A stretch of DNA of 64,000 bases from Ardenticatenaceae bacterium (lineage in GTDB: Bacteria > Chloroflexota > Anaerolineae > Promineifilales > Promineifilaceae), in assembly GCA_020634435.1 (NCBI GenBank), contig JACKBS010000005.1, positions 124,001 to 188,000 of the forward strand, read 5' to 3'. The notes beneath the pieces were generated by a model. That model was not told the DNA's origin, ran no database searches, and was given only the letters and a program-made list of their open reading frames with translations. The position numbers were made by a program, and so were the translations under genes. Shown in pieces: positions 1-8,895 of this stretch; the first letter of the stretch is position 1; the number at the start of each line of letters is the position of its first letter.

Positions 1-822
1 ATTGGCATGGATGCCGTGCTGGTCAGCGACTTACCGCACGGCGTAGGGCTGGGCGCCTCAGCGGCGGTGGTGCTGGCATTTGTGCGGGCCTGGGAAACGC
101 TGGCCGGGTTTACCCTGGACTCGCTTAGCCAGGCGCACCTGGCCCAAAAGGCAGAGACCGAATACGTCGGCATTCCCGCCAGCCTGACGACGCCGTTCAT
201 CGCTGCCGCCAGCCGCACCAATCACCTGGTTTGGCTCGACGGCCGTACTTTCACCCACGAACTGCTGCCCCTGCCACCAAACGTGTCGTTTGTGCTGGTT
301 GATTCGGGCGAACGAGAGCTAACGGCCGTTTTACGCGAACGGGATCGAGAATGTGGCGAAGCAACGGCCGTTCTGCGCCAATATCTCCCCCACATCCAAA
401 CCTTGCGCGATGTCTCCCCGGATGAGCTGGACCTGCTCGGCCACCACCTACCCGAAACGCTGCGCCGTCGTGCGGCTCATGTTGTGAGCGAGTATGCTCG
501 TGTGCAATCCGCCACTACCGCCCTGCGCGCTGGCGATCTGGCCGCGCTGGGCCGCCTACTGCGCCAATCCCACCTCAGCCTCCGCGACAATTACGAAGCG
601 AGCAACCCCGCCCTCGATTTGCTGGCCGCCACCGCCTGGGCCGCGCCCGGCTGCCTCGGTGCCCGGCTGGGCAGCAGTGGATTTTTGCAGGTTTTAGTTG
701 CGAATGAGGCAGTGCCGCAGGTAATTGGAGCGTTGAATGAAGCGTTTGTGGAGGGATACGGCCGTACGCCCCCCAGCCTCGTCACCAAATTCACCAATGG
801 CGTAGAGACAGTAGCAAATTAA
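1..822 (+). CDS. Galactokinase-like GHMP kinase, 5' end cut by window
   Basis: C-terminal part of a sugar kinase of the GHMP family, most like galactokinase (ATP-dependent 1-phosphorylation of galactose, Leloir pathway, cytosol). The frame is open from base 1, so the true start lies outside the window; the ATG at 7 is internal. The phosphate-binding motif is visible as LPHGVGLGASAAV near the left edge. The middle region (LRDVSPDEL, RRRAAHVVSE, SHLSLRDNYE) matches the usual galactokinase pattern. The C-terminal glycine loop, normally like GARMTGAGFGGC, reads GARLGSSGFLQV and lacks the FGGC part, so activity or substrate may differ. The N-terminal sugar-binding signature cannot be seen. Galactokinase is the best guess; another GHMP sugar kinase is possible. 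Confidence 0.75.
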   Translation: MGMDAVLVSDLPHGVGLGASAAVVLAFVRAWETLAGFTLDSLSQAHLAQKAETEYVGIPASLTTPFIAAASRTNHLVWLDGRTFTHELLPLPPNVSFVLVDSGERELTAVLRERDRECGEATAVLRQYLPHIQTLRDVSPDELDLLGHHLPETLRRRAAHVVSEYARVQSATTALRAGDLAALGRLLRQSHLSLRDNYEASNPALDLLAATAWAAPGCLGARLGSSGFLQVLVANEAVPQVIGALNEAFVEGYGRTPPSLVTKFTNGVETVAN

Positions 823-948
823 AGTAAGGAACGAATTTTTCCCTTTCGGTTGTTGCTCAAATTTTTTGTTGTTACCTCTGGCAAGACTTCCAAGAAAATA
901 TCGGCTATGATACAATACATGCTATCCGATACCGATATGGAGTTTGTG

Positions 949-1881
949 ATGGACGCCCGACTGCAAAAACGCATACAGCAAAAGAAAAGCGAATTGGATG
1001 AATTACGGCCGTTGCCTCAAGCTGCCCTGCGCCGCCTGAACGAGCAGCTCACGATTGAGTGGATTTACAACTCCAACGCCATCGAGGGCAGCACGCTCAC
1101 CCTGCGCGAGACGCAGCTCATTTTGGAACAGGGCATCACCATCGGTGGCAAAACCTTGCGCGAACATTTTGAGGTGGTGAACCATCAGGAAGCGATTGAG
1201 CTGGTGGAATCGCTGGCGGCACAGGAGGAGCCAATCACTGCGTTCCATGTGCGGCAGATTCACGCACTGGTGCTGGCAAAAATTGATGATGAAAACGCCG
1301 GACAATATCGCACGGTACAGGTTCGCATCGTGGGCGCCACACATGAGCCGCCGCCGGGCTGGGAAATTCCAGCGCTGATGACGGATTGGATGGATTGGCT
1401 GCAAGCACACGAGGGGCAGATGGACCCCGTGGCGCTGGCGGCGCTGGCGCATCACAAGCTGGTGGCAATTCATCCGTTTATTGATGGCAACGGCCGTACC
1501 GCTCGACTCATCATGAATTTGGTTCTTATGCGGGCTGGCTACCCGCCTGCGATTATTGCCCGCGTGAACCGGCAGCAATATTATCGTGTGCTGGCCCAGG
1601 CCGATCGGGGCAAAACAGAGCCACTGGTGAACTTTGTGGGCCGCGCCGTGGAGCGCAGCCTGACACTGTACCTGGAAGCCAGCACGCCACAAACCGCCCC
1701 ACCCCCACCGGTAGATGAATGGATCCCCCTACGCGAAGCGGCTGAATTAGTGCCCTACAGCCAGGAATACCTCAGCCTGCTGGCCCGCACGGGCAAGTTA
1801 GAAGCAATGAAATACGGCCGTATCTGGCACACCACCCCCCGCGCTTTAGAAGCCTATCAACAATCCATAGCAAGCGAATAG
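949..1881 (+). CDS. Fic family protein (probable AMPylase)
   Basis: Fic-domain protein of about 310 residues, predicted to transfer AMP or another nucleotide moiety to a hydroxyl side chain of a target protein. The core motif HPFIDGNGRTAR starts at about residue 175, with the catalytic His and the phosphate-binding GNGR intact. An N-terminal inhibitory helix motif [S/T]xxxE[G/N] is present as SNAIEG (residues 42-47), so it should be self-inhibited, as known for class II Fic proteins. The C-terminal region looks like a short winged-helix or excisionase-like DNA-binding unit (EAAELVPYSQEYLSLLAR). I chose ATG 949 because GGAG lies 6-7 bases upstream; the frame is open back to a TTG at 850. No antitoxin gene is adjacent. 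A weak promoter (TTCCAA, 17 bp, TACAAT) sits at 888-916. Confidence 0.88.
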   Translation: MDARLQKRIQQKKSELDELRPLPQAALRRLNEQLTIEWIYNSNAIEGSTLTLRETQLILEQGITIGGKTLREHFEVVNHQEAIELVESLAAQEEPITAFHVRQIHALVLAKIDDENAGQYRTVQVRIVGATHEPPPGWEIPALMTDWMDWLQAHEGQMDPVALAALAHHKLVAIHPFIDGNGRTARLIMNLVLMRAGYPPAIIARVNRQQYYRVLAQADRGKTEPLVNFVGRAVERSLTLYLEASTPQTAPPPPVDEWIPLREAAELVPYSQEYLSLLARTGKLEAMKYGRIWHTTPRALEAYQQSIASE

Positions 1882-1894
1882 CCCAGCCCCATAG

Positions 1895-1918
1895 CCTGGG
1901 GATTTATCCCCGGGTTTT
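1895..1918 (+). terminator. Hairpin terminator after fic
   Basis: A stem CCTGGGG (1895-1901) pairs with CCCCGGG (1908-1914) around a six-base loop and is followed by TTTT. It begins 14 bases past the Fic stop codon, so it fits a Rho-independent terminator. Confidence 0.6.
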
Positions 1919-1956
1919 CGATTGCCCACCAAGGCATCATAAATGCTTAAGCGGAT

Positions 1957-1987
1957 GGGATGCTTCGGAGGACCTCAGCATGACAAA
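1957..1987. repeat. Partial copy of the TGTCAT-ending dispersed repeat
   Basis: The segment GATGCTTCGGAGGACCTCAG followed by CATGACAAA is nearly the reverse complement of the left arm of the MITE-like element at 28063-28182. Only one arm is recognisable here, so this looks like a remnant. Confidence 0.55.
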
Positions 1988-2108
1988 AGTAGGTTTTTTA
2001 CTATGCCAAAGCCTCTGAGCAGCACAATACCTCACCTGGCTGCGATCTGCGTCCTGCCTCACTGCCTTGTAGAAGAGTCAGGAAACGGGACTCAGTAAAT
2101 GGAAGATA

Positions 2109-2699
2109 TTAATCATATCGTTGTGCCAACAACTCATCGACGAACTTCACAACTTGGTTGAATTGTTTCTCAGTCATTTGACTATCAATTCTTGCTGAAA
2201 GCGAAATAACTAGACCTTCGTACCTGATAAATGCTGCACAGCGATAACCCCCGAATTCTGAAAACCCACATCCAGAAAAATATTGGTCCGCTTTTGGGCT
2301 ACTATAATTCACATCCTTATGAGACCTGAACCGAGAGGCATCATTTTGCAAAGCATCAAACATTGAGGCGGCCCGATTTGTACTCTTAAAACTGTGAATA
2401 TTGTATACAGCAATACCGTACTCACCCCAATAAACAGTCTTATTAACTGCCTCCTGTGCACCCATTGGCTCAGACAACGGCAGCAACTTATTGATAGTTG
2501 AATCAACTGGAAAATAGGTGTCGGGAATGTCTAGTTCATATACAGAAAAATCCGTTTCGTCTACACAAAAAATCCCGATGCAACCATCCGTCATCCATTT
2601 GAAACTCAAAATGCAAATTACGAAAATCGTTACTATCGATGTAATACCAAACAACAAGCTTTTCTTAATCAATTGCTCTTCCCCCCTTTGGTGAGGCAT
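2109..2699 (-). CDS. Hypothetical single-pass membrane protein
   Basis: A 196-residue protein that I do not recognise. After a short polar start there is one strong membrane segment (SLLFGITSIVTIFVICIL, about residues 14-33), followed by an extracytoplasmic domain of about 160 residues with several Cys (CIGIFC, GCGFSEFGGYRC) that could form disulphides. Start choice is uncertain; the N-terminus before the membrane segment may be shorter. Base composition is visibly more A+T-rich than its neighbours and the ACGGCCGT palindrome is absent from the whole 1.9-3.0 kb stretch, which fits recent acquisition. It is co-oriented with recQ, 102 bases downstream of its stop, but nothing suggests a shared function. 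Confidence 0.65.
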   Translation of the reverse strand: MPHQRGEEQLIKKSLLFGITSIVTIFVICILSFKWMTDGCIGIFCVDETDFSVYELDIPDTYFPVDSTINKLLPLSEPMGAQEAVNKTVYWGEYGIAVYNIHSFKSTNRAASMFDALQNDASRFRSHKDVNYSSPKADQYFSGCGFSEFGGYRCAAFIRYEGLVISLSARIDSQMTEKQFNQVVKFVDELLAQRYD

Positions 2700-2801
2700 T
2701 TGACTGCCGTGGACATCCCGCCTTACTACTTTGTGGCTCGTTCAGAAAACCAATCACTGTATGGAAAACAAGAAAAGTCAGCGACATCTGCGTTCATCAG
2801 C

Positions 2802-5021
2802 CTATTCCTTCTTTTGGCTGGTGAAGTGGAGGCGGAGGAGGTGGAGTTCTTCGTAATCAACGGTTTCGTTGAGGGCGAGGTAGACGGGACGCAGGTACTC
2901 GGTGCCGTGTTGGGCGAAGGCGGCGAGGGCTTGCTGCTGTTGCTCGGACGATAGTTGTGAGTGTTCCAGCAGGTTGCTTTTCCGCAGCGTTTTGCCCGCC
3001 TGAACCGCCTTCCACAGATGCTCCAAAATGGTTCGCTGCTTAACGTTGTACTGCTGGCACAGTTCGGGGAGGGAACGGCCGTTGTTATACAAATTCAGCA
3101 CCTCAAACGTCCGCCCACCCGGTATGCTGCTGCTTGAAGAAACCATCGTCGGGGTCGATTTGTTCACTTCCTCGATGCCGTTTTCTGCGCAATATGCTTG
3201 AACCACGGGCAAAAATTCATCCGCAAAATTGTTCAGCTTGGCCTCGCCAACGCCGTAGAGTGTGCCAAAACTGGCCCGCGACTGTGGGAAGTACGTCGCC
3301 ATCTCCACCAGTGTCCGGTCAGAGAAAATGACGTAGGGTGGCACGCCAGCCGCATCGGCCAGGGCCTTGCGCTTCTGGCGCAGCTGCTGGAACAAACCTT
3401 GATCATAGTTGGCATAATCTGTCGCCGAGGGTACGGCCTGTGACCTGTCGGGCAAGGTACCGCGCACCAGCTCTCCTTTGAACACCGCATATGCCTGGGG
3501 CGTCAGCTTCAGGCTGCCGTACTCCATGTCCTGCACCATCAAGCCCTGCTGCACAAACTGCCGCGCCAGGTACTGCCACTCCTTCTTGCTAAACTCCAGG
3601 CCGATGTTGTAGGTAGACAGCTTATCGTGCCCGCGCTCCAGCACCTTTTGGTTCTGCGACCCGCGCAGCACGTCAATGACGTGGTTGACGCCAAACATCT
3701 CCCCCGTGCGCTTGACGCAAGAAAGAAATTTTTGCGCCGGGATGGTCAAATCGACCAGATCGCCAGCCTCAGTGGTGCAGTTGTCGCAGGTTTCGCAATT
3801 GTCCTGGTTATATGCTTCACCGAAGTAGGTGAGCAACGGCCGTCTCCGGCACACATTTGTCTCCACAAAACCCAGCATCGCTTCCAACCGCGCTCGCGCT
3901 CCCTGCTGCTGGCTAGGGTCCTGTTCACTGATGAAATAGTTGATCGTCTGCACGTCGGAATAGCTGAACAGCAGCAGGCAATCCGACGGCAGGCCATCCC
4001 GCCCAGCACGGCCGATTTGCTGGTAGTAGCTCTCTAAATTTTTAGGCAAATCGTAATGCAAAATGAAGCGCACGTTGGGCTTGTTGATGCCCATGCCAAA
4101 GGCAATCGTGGCCACCATAATCGGCACATCGTCGTTGATGAACTGGCGCTGGTTGGTGCGACGCGTGTTGTCATCCAGACCGGCATGGTACGGCAGCACC
4201 GACCAGCCGCGCCGGGCTAATTCGCTCGTTAAAAAATCCACCTGCTTGCGCGTGGCGCAGTAAATAATGCCCGATTCGTCGGGATGTGCTTGCAAAAAGT
4301 GGATCGTTTGGGCCAGGCCATCGGTTTTGGGTTCGACGGCGAGCATCAAGTTGTCCCGATCGAAGCTGGCCACAAACTCCTGTGCGTCTGCAATCTCCAG
4401 GCTGGTTTTGATGTCCTGACGTACTCGCTCAGTGGCCGTGGCCGTCACCGCCAAGCAAACGGCCGTTGGCAAACGGCGGCGCACGTCCACCAACTGGCGG
4501 TACTCGGGGCGGAAATCGTGGCCCCACTCGGAAATGCAGTGCGCCTCGTCGATGGTCAGGCAGTCCACGTTGCACTGCGCCAGCAGCGCCAGGGTGCGCG
4601 GCTGCACCAGCGTCTCCGGCGCAGCGTAGAGCAGTTTGGCTTCGCCAGAGCGAACCTGCTCAGCCACCCAATCGTAACCCACATAATCAAGCGTACTGTT
4701 GAGGAAAACGGCCGTTACCCCCAACGCTCGCAACTGCATTACCTGGTCTTCCATCAGCGAAATCAGCGGCGAAACGACAACCGTCAGGCCAGGAAACTCC
4801 AGGGCGGGTAGCTGGTAGCACAGCGACTTGCCGCTGCCGGTAGGCATCACCACCAGCGAATCTTGCTTGTTGAGGACGTTTTGAATGATTTCTTCTTGCA
4901 GGGGCCGGAAGGTATCATAGCCGAATATTTGCTTGAGCTTGGACTGGATCATGCGCGCTATTTTAGGGGAATTTGAAGACATCGGAAAGGGGATTTTTGA
5001 CGCAAAGAGCGCCAAGAACAA
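2802..5021 (-). CDS. recQ: ATP-dependent DNA helicase RecQ
   Basis: 3'-5' superfamily 2 DNA helicase for recombination and repair of stalled forks. The N-terminal helicase core shows FRPLQEEII (motif 0), Walker A MPTGSGKSLCYQLPAL, and the DEAH box IDEAHCISEWGHDFRPEY. The second RecA-like lobe has GRAGRDG. A zinc-binding RQC region follows (CETCDNC), then an HRDC-like domain (residues about 520-600) and a C-terminal helical region typical of long RecQ proteins. Total length is up to 739 residues. The annotated 5' end at 5021 lies inside a dispersed repeat; in-frame ATGs at 4982 or 4952 (just before the conserved FGYDTFRPLQ) are more likely starts, but neither has a clear ribosome binding site. 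Confidence 0.93.
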   Translation of the reverse strand: MFLALFASKIPFPMSSNSPKIARMIQSKLKQIFGYDTFRPLQEEIIQNVLNKQDSLVVMPTGSGKSLCYQLPALEFPGLTVVVSPLISLMEDQVMQLRALGVTAVFLNSTLDYVGYDWVAEQVRSGEAKLLYAAPETLVQPRTLALLAQCNVDCLTIDEAHCISEWGHDFRPEYRQLVDVRRRLPTAVCLAVTATATERVRQDIKTSLEIADAQEFVASFDRDNLMLAVEPKTDGLAQTIHFLQAHPDESGIIYCATRKQVDFLTSELARRGWSVLPYHAGLDDNTRRTNQRQFINDDVPIMVATIAFGMGINKPNVRFILHYDLPKNLESYYQQIGRAGRDGLPSDCLLLFSYSDVQTINYFISEQDPSQQQGARARLEAMLGFVETNVCRRRPLLTYFGEAYNQDNCETCDNCTTEAGDLVDLTIPAQKFLSCVKRTGEMFGVNHVIDVLRGSQNQKVLERGHDKLSTYNIGLEFSKKEWQYLARQFVQQGLMVQDMEYGSLKLTPQAYAVFKGELVRGTLPDRSQAVPSATDYANYDQGLFQQLRQKRKALADAAGVPPYVIFSDRTLVEMATYFPQSRASFGTLYGVGEAKLNNFADEFLPVVQAYCAENGIEEVNKSTPTMVSSSSSIPGGRTFEVLNLYNNGRSLPELCQQYNVKQRTILEHLWKAVQAGKTLRKSNLLEHSQLSSEQQQQALAAFAQHGTEYLRPVYLALNETVDYEELHLLRLHFTSQKKE

Positions 5022-5078
5022 AAAGGCGCAAAGGGGGCTCTTAAAATTTCTTTGCCCCTTTGCGCCTTTGCGTCAAAT
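4996..5078. repeat. Intergenic inverted repeat, GCAAAG family
   Basis: An imperfect inverted repeat with outer arms TTTGACGCAAAG and CTTTGCGTCAAA, the right arm lying between recQ and the tgpA-like gene. Similar copies occur at 18350, 19021, 47986, 58763 and 62622. It overlaps the longest possible recQ reading frame, which argues for a later recQ start. Confidence 0.7.
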
Positions 5079-5095
5079 TTCTTCAGCTTTATGGA

Positions 5096-7414
5096 TTAAC
5101 GGTTGCGCCGATTCGCGCGGCGATTGCGCAGATTTTCCAACTTCTTGGCCAGGGTTTGGCGAATGAGGATGGGGCGCAGCTGCTGCCATTGGCTGAGCGG
5201 ATTAAAACCGTCTTCATACGTTTTGGCCGGGCTGAACTGTTTGAGTACAAACTGTTTGGTCAGGGTGCGGATGGGTTCTCTCCCTTCGGGAACGGCCGTT
5301 ACCAACACCTCAGCCTGCTCATACGGCGTTTGCGTTTCCTGAGTCGCCAGCCCTAACCAGCCAGCCCAACTGCACAGCCGCAAGAAGCTCTTGTCCACAT
5401 CCCCCTCAACCCGCTTGTTCATCTCATTGGCCACGTACGACAGGGAAATGGCTACGGCCAGCACCAGTATCGCGCCAAGTGCCTGCCACACCGGGAACGT
5501 ATCCCAGAATGAAGGCTCTACGGCCGTTTCTGGCTCAGCAGCCAGCATATTGTCCAGCAATTCCTCATCCAGCGTTGAGGCATCTGGCGTATCCAGGTCT
5601 TCACCCAACAGCTGATCACGCGTTAAAAACGCTTGCGAGGAGAAAGCGCTAAAGGCATCGCCACCGCTGCCGCCCTCGTCCACCGATTCGGGGCGATCCC
5701 AGGCGGGCACCGAAGCAGTTGGCTCAAATTGAATCCAGCCGTAATTGGGGAAATACACTTCTACCCAGGTGTGCGAATTGCTAGCCTGAACGCGGTAGGA
5801 ACTCGTTTCGGCGTCAAAGCTGCCCTGGGCGTACCCACCCACCACGCGGGTTGGAATGCCTTGCGAGCGCAGCATAAGGGCCATCGCCGAGGCGTAGTAG
5901 TTGCAGTACGCCTCCTGGCTCACGAACAGCGTGTAATGCACCGGGTCAATCCCTTCTGGCGTGGCCTGAATCTGGTCATTGTAGACGATGTTTTCGCGCA
6001 GGTAATCGCGCACAGCAATCGCTTTATCGAACGGATTGTCATAGGGTGCAGTGAGCTCTTGGGCCAGGTCCAGAGTTTCTGGCGTGACGCTATTGGGCAC
6101 TTGCAGGTAAGTTTGCAGCACCCAATCGGGATATTCCGTGCTGGCCGCACGCAAACTGGAAGCATCCGCCAACGACAGGCGAGAGGTGACTTCGTACTCG
6201 TCGCCCAACTGCAAAACAAATTTGGCGCGAATCTGGCTCACCAACTGGTTGCCGCCGCCATCACGGCTACCGTACACGTTAATGGGTCGATCCACATCAA
6301 TGATGTCTGGCGCACCATAAATCAAGCTGGAGTTAGGCAGGTAGGAAATGACGGTTTGCGTCACCACTTCGCGATCGGCGGTAAACGGCACGGTGACCGG
6401 CCCTTCATCGGGGAAGTGCTCGGTGTACGGTTCTTCTATGCTTTGCCAGCCACCATCTTCATAGGTCTGGTACACCTTGGCCTGCCAGTAAACATAGGGC
6501 AGTTCGCGCGGAACGATGATGTCCATAACGGCCGTATTGCCCACCGTTCTTGGCCCACCCAGCACCAACGTGTCTTGGTAAGGGTCCGAGGTGTTGGTGC
6601 CATACGTGCGCAGCGCCGAAAACATCCGCGTCCAGTTGTCCTGGAAATCGCGCCACGGGCCTCTGGCCCCGTTCAGCGCATCACCCACGGTCGTGCTGGC
6701 CGAAAGCGGCGGCAGTCGCCAGGTAAACGCCAACGCCAGCAGCGCCACAATAAACCCGGCCCGAATAAAGTTAATCCAGATTGTTTTTTCATAGCGCACC
6801 GAACCAGCCAACCACCCTTTTTCCTGTTCCACCAGGTAGGTGCGCGCCACAAACAACAGCGCCAGCAGCAGGTACAGCGCCAGATAATATTCCAGCGGGC
6901 GTGGCCCGGCATAGTAATACACCACGCTCAGCAGCACCAATCCAGTAGGAATGACCACCCGCCAGACGCGCGGGCGGCGGAATGTGTACCAGGCAGCGGT
7001 ATACCCCAACCCCCAGTAAATCAGCGAGGTCTGGAACACAAAAATCAAGCCGTCGCGGCTGGTGCCGCCATTGACCAGTTTTTGCAGCCAGATAATTTGG
7101 CGGTAAATGATGCCGCTATTGGGGTCTAGAATGCGGTCACGCCAGGGCATGCTGGCAAAGCTGTCCAGCGTGCCAACCATGTAAAACACAACAAAAAGCC
7201 CATAGATGAGTGAGATGAGGTGGGCATTATTGGGGGCAAAGCGGCTCTTGGCAATGACGGTGCCAGCCAGCACGGCAATGAGGCCAACCAAGGGGATAAC
7301 GTGTAGGCCAAAGATGAGATCCGCCTGGGCAATGGCTGCCGCAGAAATCAGGATCATGAGCAGCAAGAGGATAAGAGTGGACCAACCTTCTTCTAACTTC
7401 GGTCGAATACGCAT
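5096..7414 (-). CDS. TgpA-like membrane transglutaminase/protease
   Basis: A 772-residue membrane protein with about seven N-terminal transmembrane helices (DUF3488/TgpA type, residues about 10-235), a large extracytoplasmic region with a transglutaminase-like core, one more helix near residue 655, and a cytoplasmic tail. The catalytic Cys is in QEAYCNYYASAM (Cys504) and the His in NSHTWVEVY (His548). The third triad residue, normally Asp in DPT, is Glu564 in FEPT. Such proteins are usually thought to act on cell-envelope proteins or peptides. In many bacteria they follow a MoxR ATPase and a DUF58 protein; neither is present here. A strong promoter lies just upstream (7486-7514). Confidence 0.85.
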   Translation of the reverse strand: MRIRPKLEEGWSTLILLLLMILISAAAIAQADLIFGLHVIPLVGLIAVLAGTVIAKSRFAPNNAHLISLIYGLFVVFYMVGTLDSFASMPWRDRILDPNSGIIYRQIIWLQKLVNGGTSRDGLIFVFQTSLIYWGLGYTAAWYTFRRPRVWRVVIPTGLVLLSVVYYYAGPRPLEYYLALYLLLALLFVARTYLVEQEKGWLAGSVRYEKTIWINFIRAGFIVALLALAFTWRLPPLSASTTVGDALNGARGPWRDFQDNWTRMFSALRTYGTNTSDPYQDTLVLGGPRTVGNTAVMDIIVPRELPYVYWQAKVYQTYEDGGWQSIEEPYTEHFPDEGPVTVPFTADREVVTQTVISYLPNSSLIYGAPDIIDVDRPINVYGSRDGGGNQLVSQIRAKFVLQLGDEYEVTSRLSLADASSLRAASTEYPDWVLQTYLQVPNSVTPETLDLAQELTAPYDNPFDKAIAVRDYLRENIVYNDQIQATPEGIDPVHYTLFVSQEAYCNYYASAMALMLRSQGIPTRVVGGYAQGSFDAETSSYRVQASNSHTWVEVYFPNYGWIQFEPTASVPAWDRPESVDEGGSGGDAFSAFSSQAFLTRDQLLGEDLDTPDASTLDEELLDNMLAAEPETAVEPSFWDTFPVWQALGAILVLAVAISLSYVANEMNKRVEGDVDKSFLRLCSWAGWLGLATQETQTPYEQAEVLVTAVPEGREPIRTLTKQFVLKQFSPAKTYEDGFNPLSQWQQLRPILIRQTLAKKLENLRNRRANRRNR

Positions 7415-7485
7415 ATTTTTTCCCCGGGCGTTGGTAGACCGCGAACATGGTGCGGTTTACTCAATGTATCTTCTTCTCGCCGGGA

Positions 7486-7514
7486 ATTATAACGGTGTGT
7501 CACCAAAATGTCAC
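7486..7514 (-). promoter_or_regulatory. Sigma-70 type promoter for the tgpA-like gene
   Basis: On the minus strand, GTGACA (7509-7514) and a perfect TATAAT (7486-7491) are separated by exactly 17 bases. The -10 box lies about 70 bases before the ATG at 7414. A second GTGACA lies between the two boxes. Confidence 0.65.
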
Positions 7515-7540
7515 TCAATAAAACAACGTTTCATTGACGC

Positions 7541-8107
7541 TTAATCTACAGAACGGGAACGGAGAACGGCCGTTTTCCGCACTGGCACCCCCACCTTCCC
7601 TCGCCTGCCCCAGAGGAACACAAACACAACAAACATCACCGCACCAACCACACCTAAAACCCAGGGCAAGACAGACGCAGGCGTCACGGACAGGGGCACC
7701 GAAACTGGCCCGCTGCCGGCCGGGCCAGACACCCGGACAACCAATTCGTACTCCCCGGCGGGCAGTCCGCCCAAATCTGCCTCGTAAAACAGCCGGTTAA
7801 TGGATTGGTCTGTGGTAGCCGCCGCAGATGTTGCTGGCTGGCCGTTGGCATCTAGCACGGTCGCCAGCACTTCAGCTTCCAGCATGGGCTCGCCGGTTCC
7901 GGCCATGGCCACGCCAACGGTCACGTGAATCGTCTGCCCGGCACGCGCCGTAGGTGGGTTGGTCCAGACAGAAACCTGATAATCGGCAACGGGCGCGTTG
8001 GCAATTTGCAAGGCACCCCCGCCATGAGCAACGGCCGTTTGCCAGCTCATCATCAGCAAAGCCAACAAAATTACCAGGCGGAGAAAATTACTCGGTTTCG
8101 TTTTCAT
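7541..8107 (-). CDS. Exported Ig-like protein with C-terminal anchor, last gene of the oxidase operon
   Basis: Small protein (about 188 residues) with a signal peptide (start at ATG 8107, cleavage near QTAVAHGGG), an extracytoplasmic beta-rich domain, a transmembrane segment (about residues 147-167) and a basic tail. The domain resembles YtkA/FixH-type or CopC-like folds that recur near cytochrome oxidase genes, but the match is loose. Its start overlaps the end of the SURF1 gene by 20 bases, so translation is likely coupled. A role in copper delivery or oxidase assembly is inferred from position only. The usual Met/His-rich copper site is not evident apart from AHGGG at the mature N-terminus. 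Confidence 0.7.
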   Translation of the reverse strand: MKTKPSNFLRLVILLALLMMSWQTAVAHGGGALQIANAPVADYQVSVWTNPPTARAGQTIHVTVGVAMAGTGEPMLEAEVLATVLDANGQPATSAAATTDQSINRLFYEADLGGLPAGEYELVVRVSGPAGSGPVSVPLSVTPASVLPWVLGVVGAVMFVVFVFLWGRRGKVGVPVRKTAVLRSRSVD

Positions 8108-8864
8108 GGGAAGATTGTGCGGGAGACGGCCGTGCCTCACTCGAACGGCGCACCACAAAATAAAGGTAGAGGCCGCCCGTCAGCACGGTAAAGATGAACC
8201 ACTGCACTGCATAGCTCAGGTGCGGCCCTTCAGATAGGTCCACCTCGCGCGACACACGAAAAGGCGGCTCCAAATCGGGGGCATCATCCGGCGGCGCATC
8301 CACCAAAATGACCGGCAGCAGGTCGTAAGGCAGCGCGGCGTCAATATCGTCGATGTTCATGCGGTACACTTCCGCACCAGCAGGTTCAGTGGTTTGGGCG
8401 CGATTGGGCTGACTCAACGCCAGATAGCCACTCACCTGCACCGTACCGGTGGCCGTCTGGTAGCGACTCAGCTCACCGGCTTCATACGCATTCTGCGGCA
8501 CCCAGCCACGATTAACGAGAACGGCCGTATTCTCTACACCGTCAATCATCAAAGGTGTCAGCAGCATAACCCCCGTTTGTCCCTGCCACGTTTGCAGCAG
8601 CACAACGCGCTCCTCGGCAAAATCGTATTCACCGGTTACGGTAGCCTGCCGATTGGCTAGAGCCTCTGGCAAATCGGACAGCGGTTGGGCCAGGTCCAGA
8701 GGCGACGCATCCAGGGCCGCTTGCAGCACGGCGTTTTGCCCTCGGCGCTCCTCCAATCGAGCCAGCTGCCAGATGCCCAAACGTACAAACAGCGCCATAA
8801 CCACCAGCACCAAAATCGTACCGCCAATCCAACGGCGGCTAAACAACTGTTTCAACAAGTTCAT
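8088..8864 (-). CDS. SURF1 family cytochrome oxidase assembly protein
   Basis: SURF1-type protein needed for heme a insertion or assembly of cytochrome c oxidase. It shows the family layout: an N-terminal helix (GGTILVLVVMALFVRLGIWQ) followed by QLARLEERR, an extracytoplasmic domain with VNRGWVP, and a C-terminal helix (SYAVQWFIFTVLTGGLYLYF) with the characteristic AVQWF. I chose ATG 8864 (MNLLKQLFSRRW); the frame continues upstream to 8921 but the extra residues are unlike the family and overlap ctaG. It lies between ctaG and the YtkA-like gene in the oxidase operon, overlapping the latter by 20 bases. Confidence 0.88.
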   Translation of the reverse strand: MNLLKQLFSRRWIGGTILVLVVMALFVRLGIWQLARLEERRGQNAVLQAALDASPLDLAQPLSDLPEALANRQATVTGEYDFAEERVVLLQTWQGQTGVMLLTPLMIDGVENTAVLVNRGWVPQNAYEAGELSRYQTATGTVQVSGYLALSQPNRAQTTEPAGAEVYRMNIDDIDAALPYDLLPVILVDAPPDDAPDLEPPFRVSREVDLSEGPHLSYAVQWFIFTVLTGGLYLYFVVRRSSEARPSPAQSSHENETE

Positions 8865-8895
8865 GATTGGCTCCGCGCTCCCTTCCCCGAGCCAG

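Noticed and set aside
949..1881. Fic protein as the toxin of a toxin-antitoxin pair
   Set aside because: It carries its own inhibitory motif and no small antitoxin gene lies next to it.
5633..7129. Long open frame on the plus strand opposite the tgpA-like gene
   Set aside because: It is antisense to a well supported membrane transglutaminase; its translation is Arg/His-rich without motifs.
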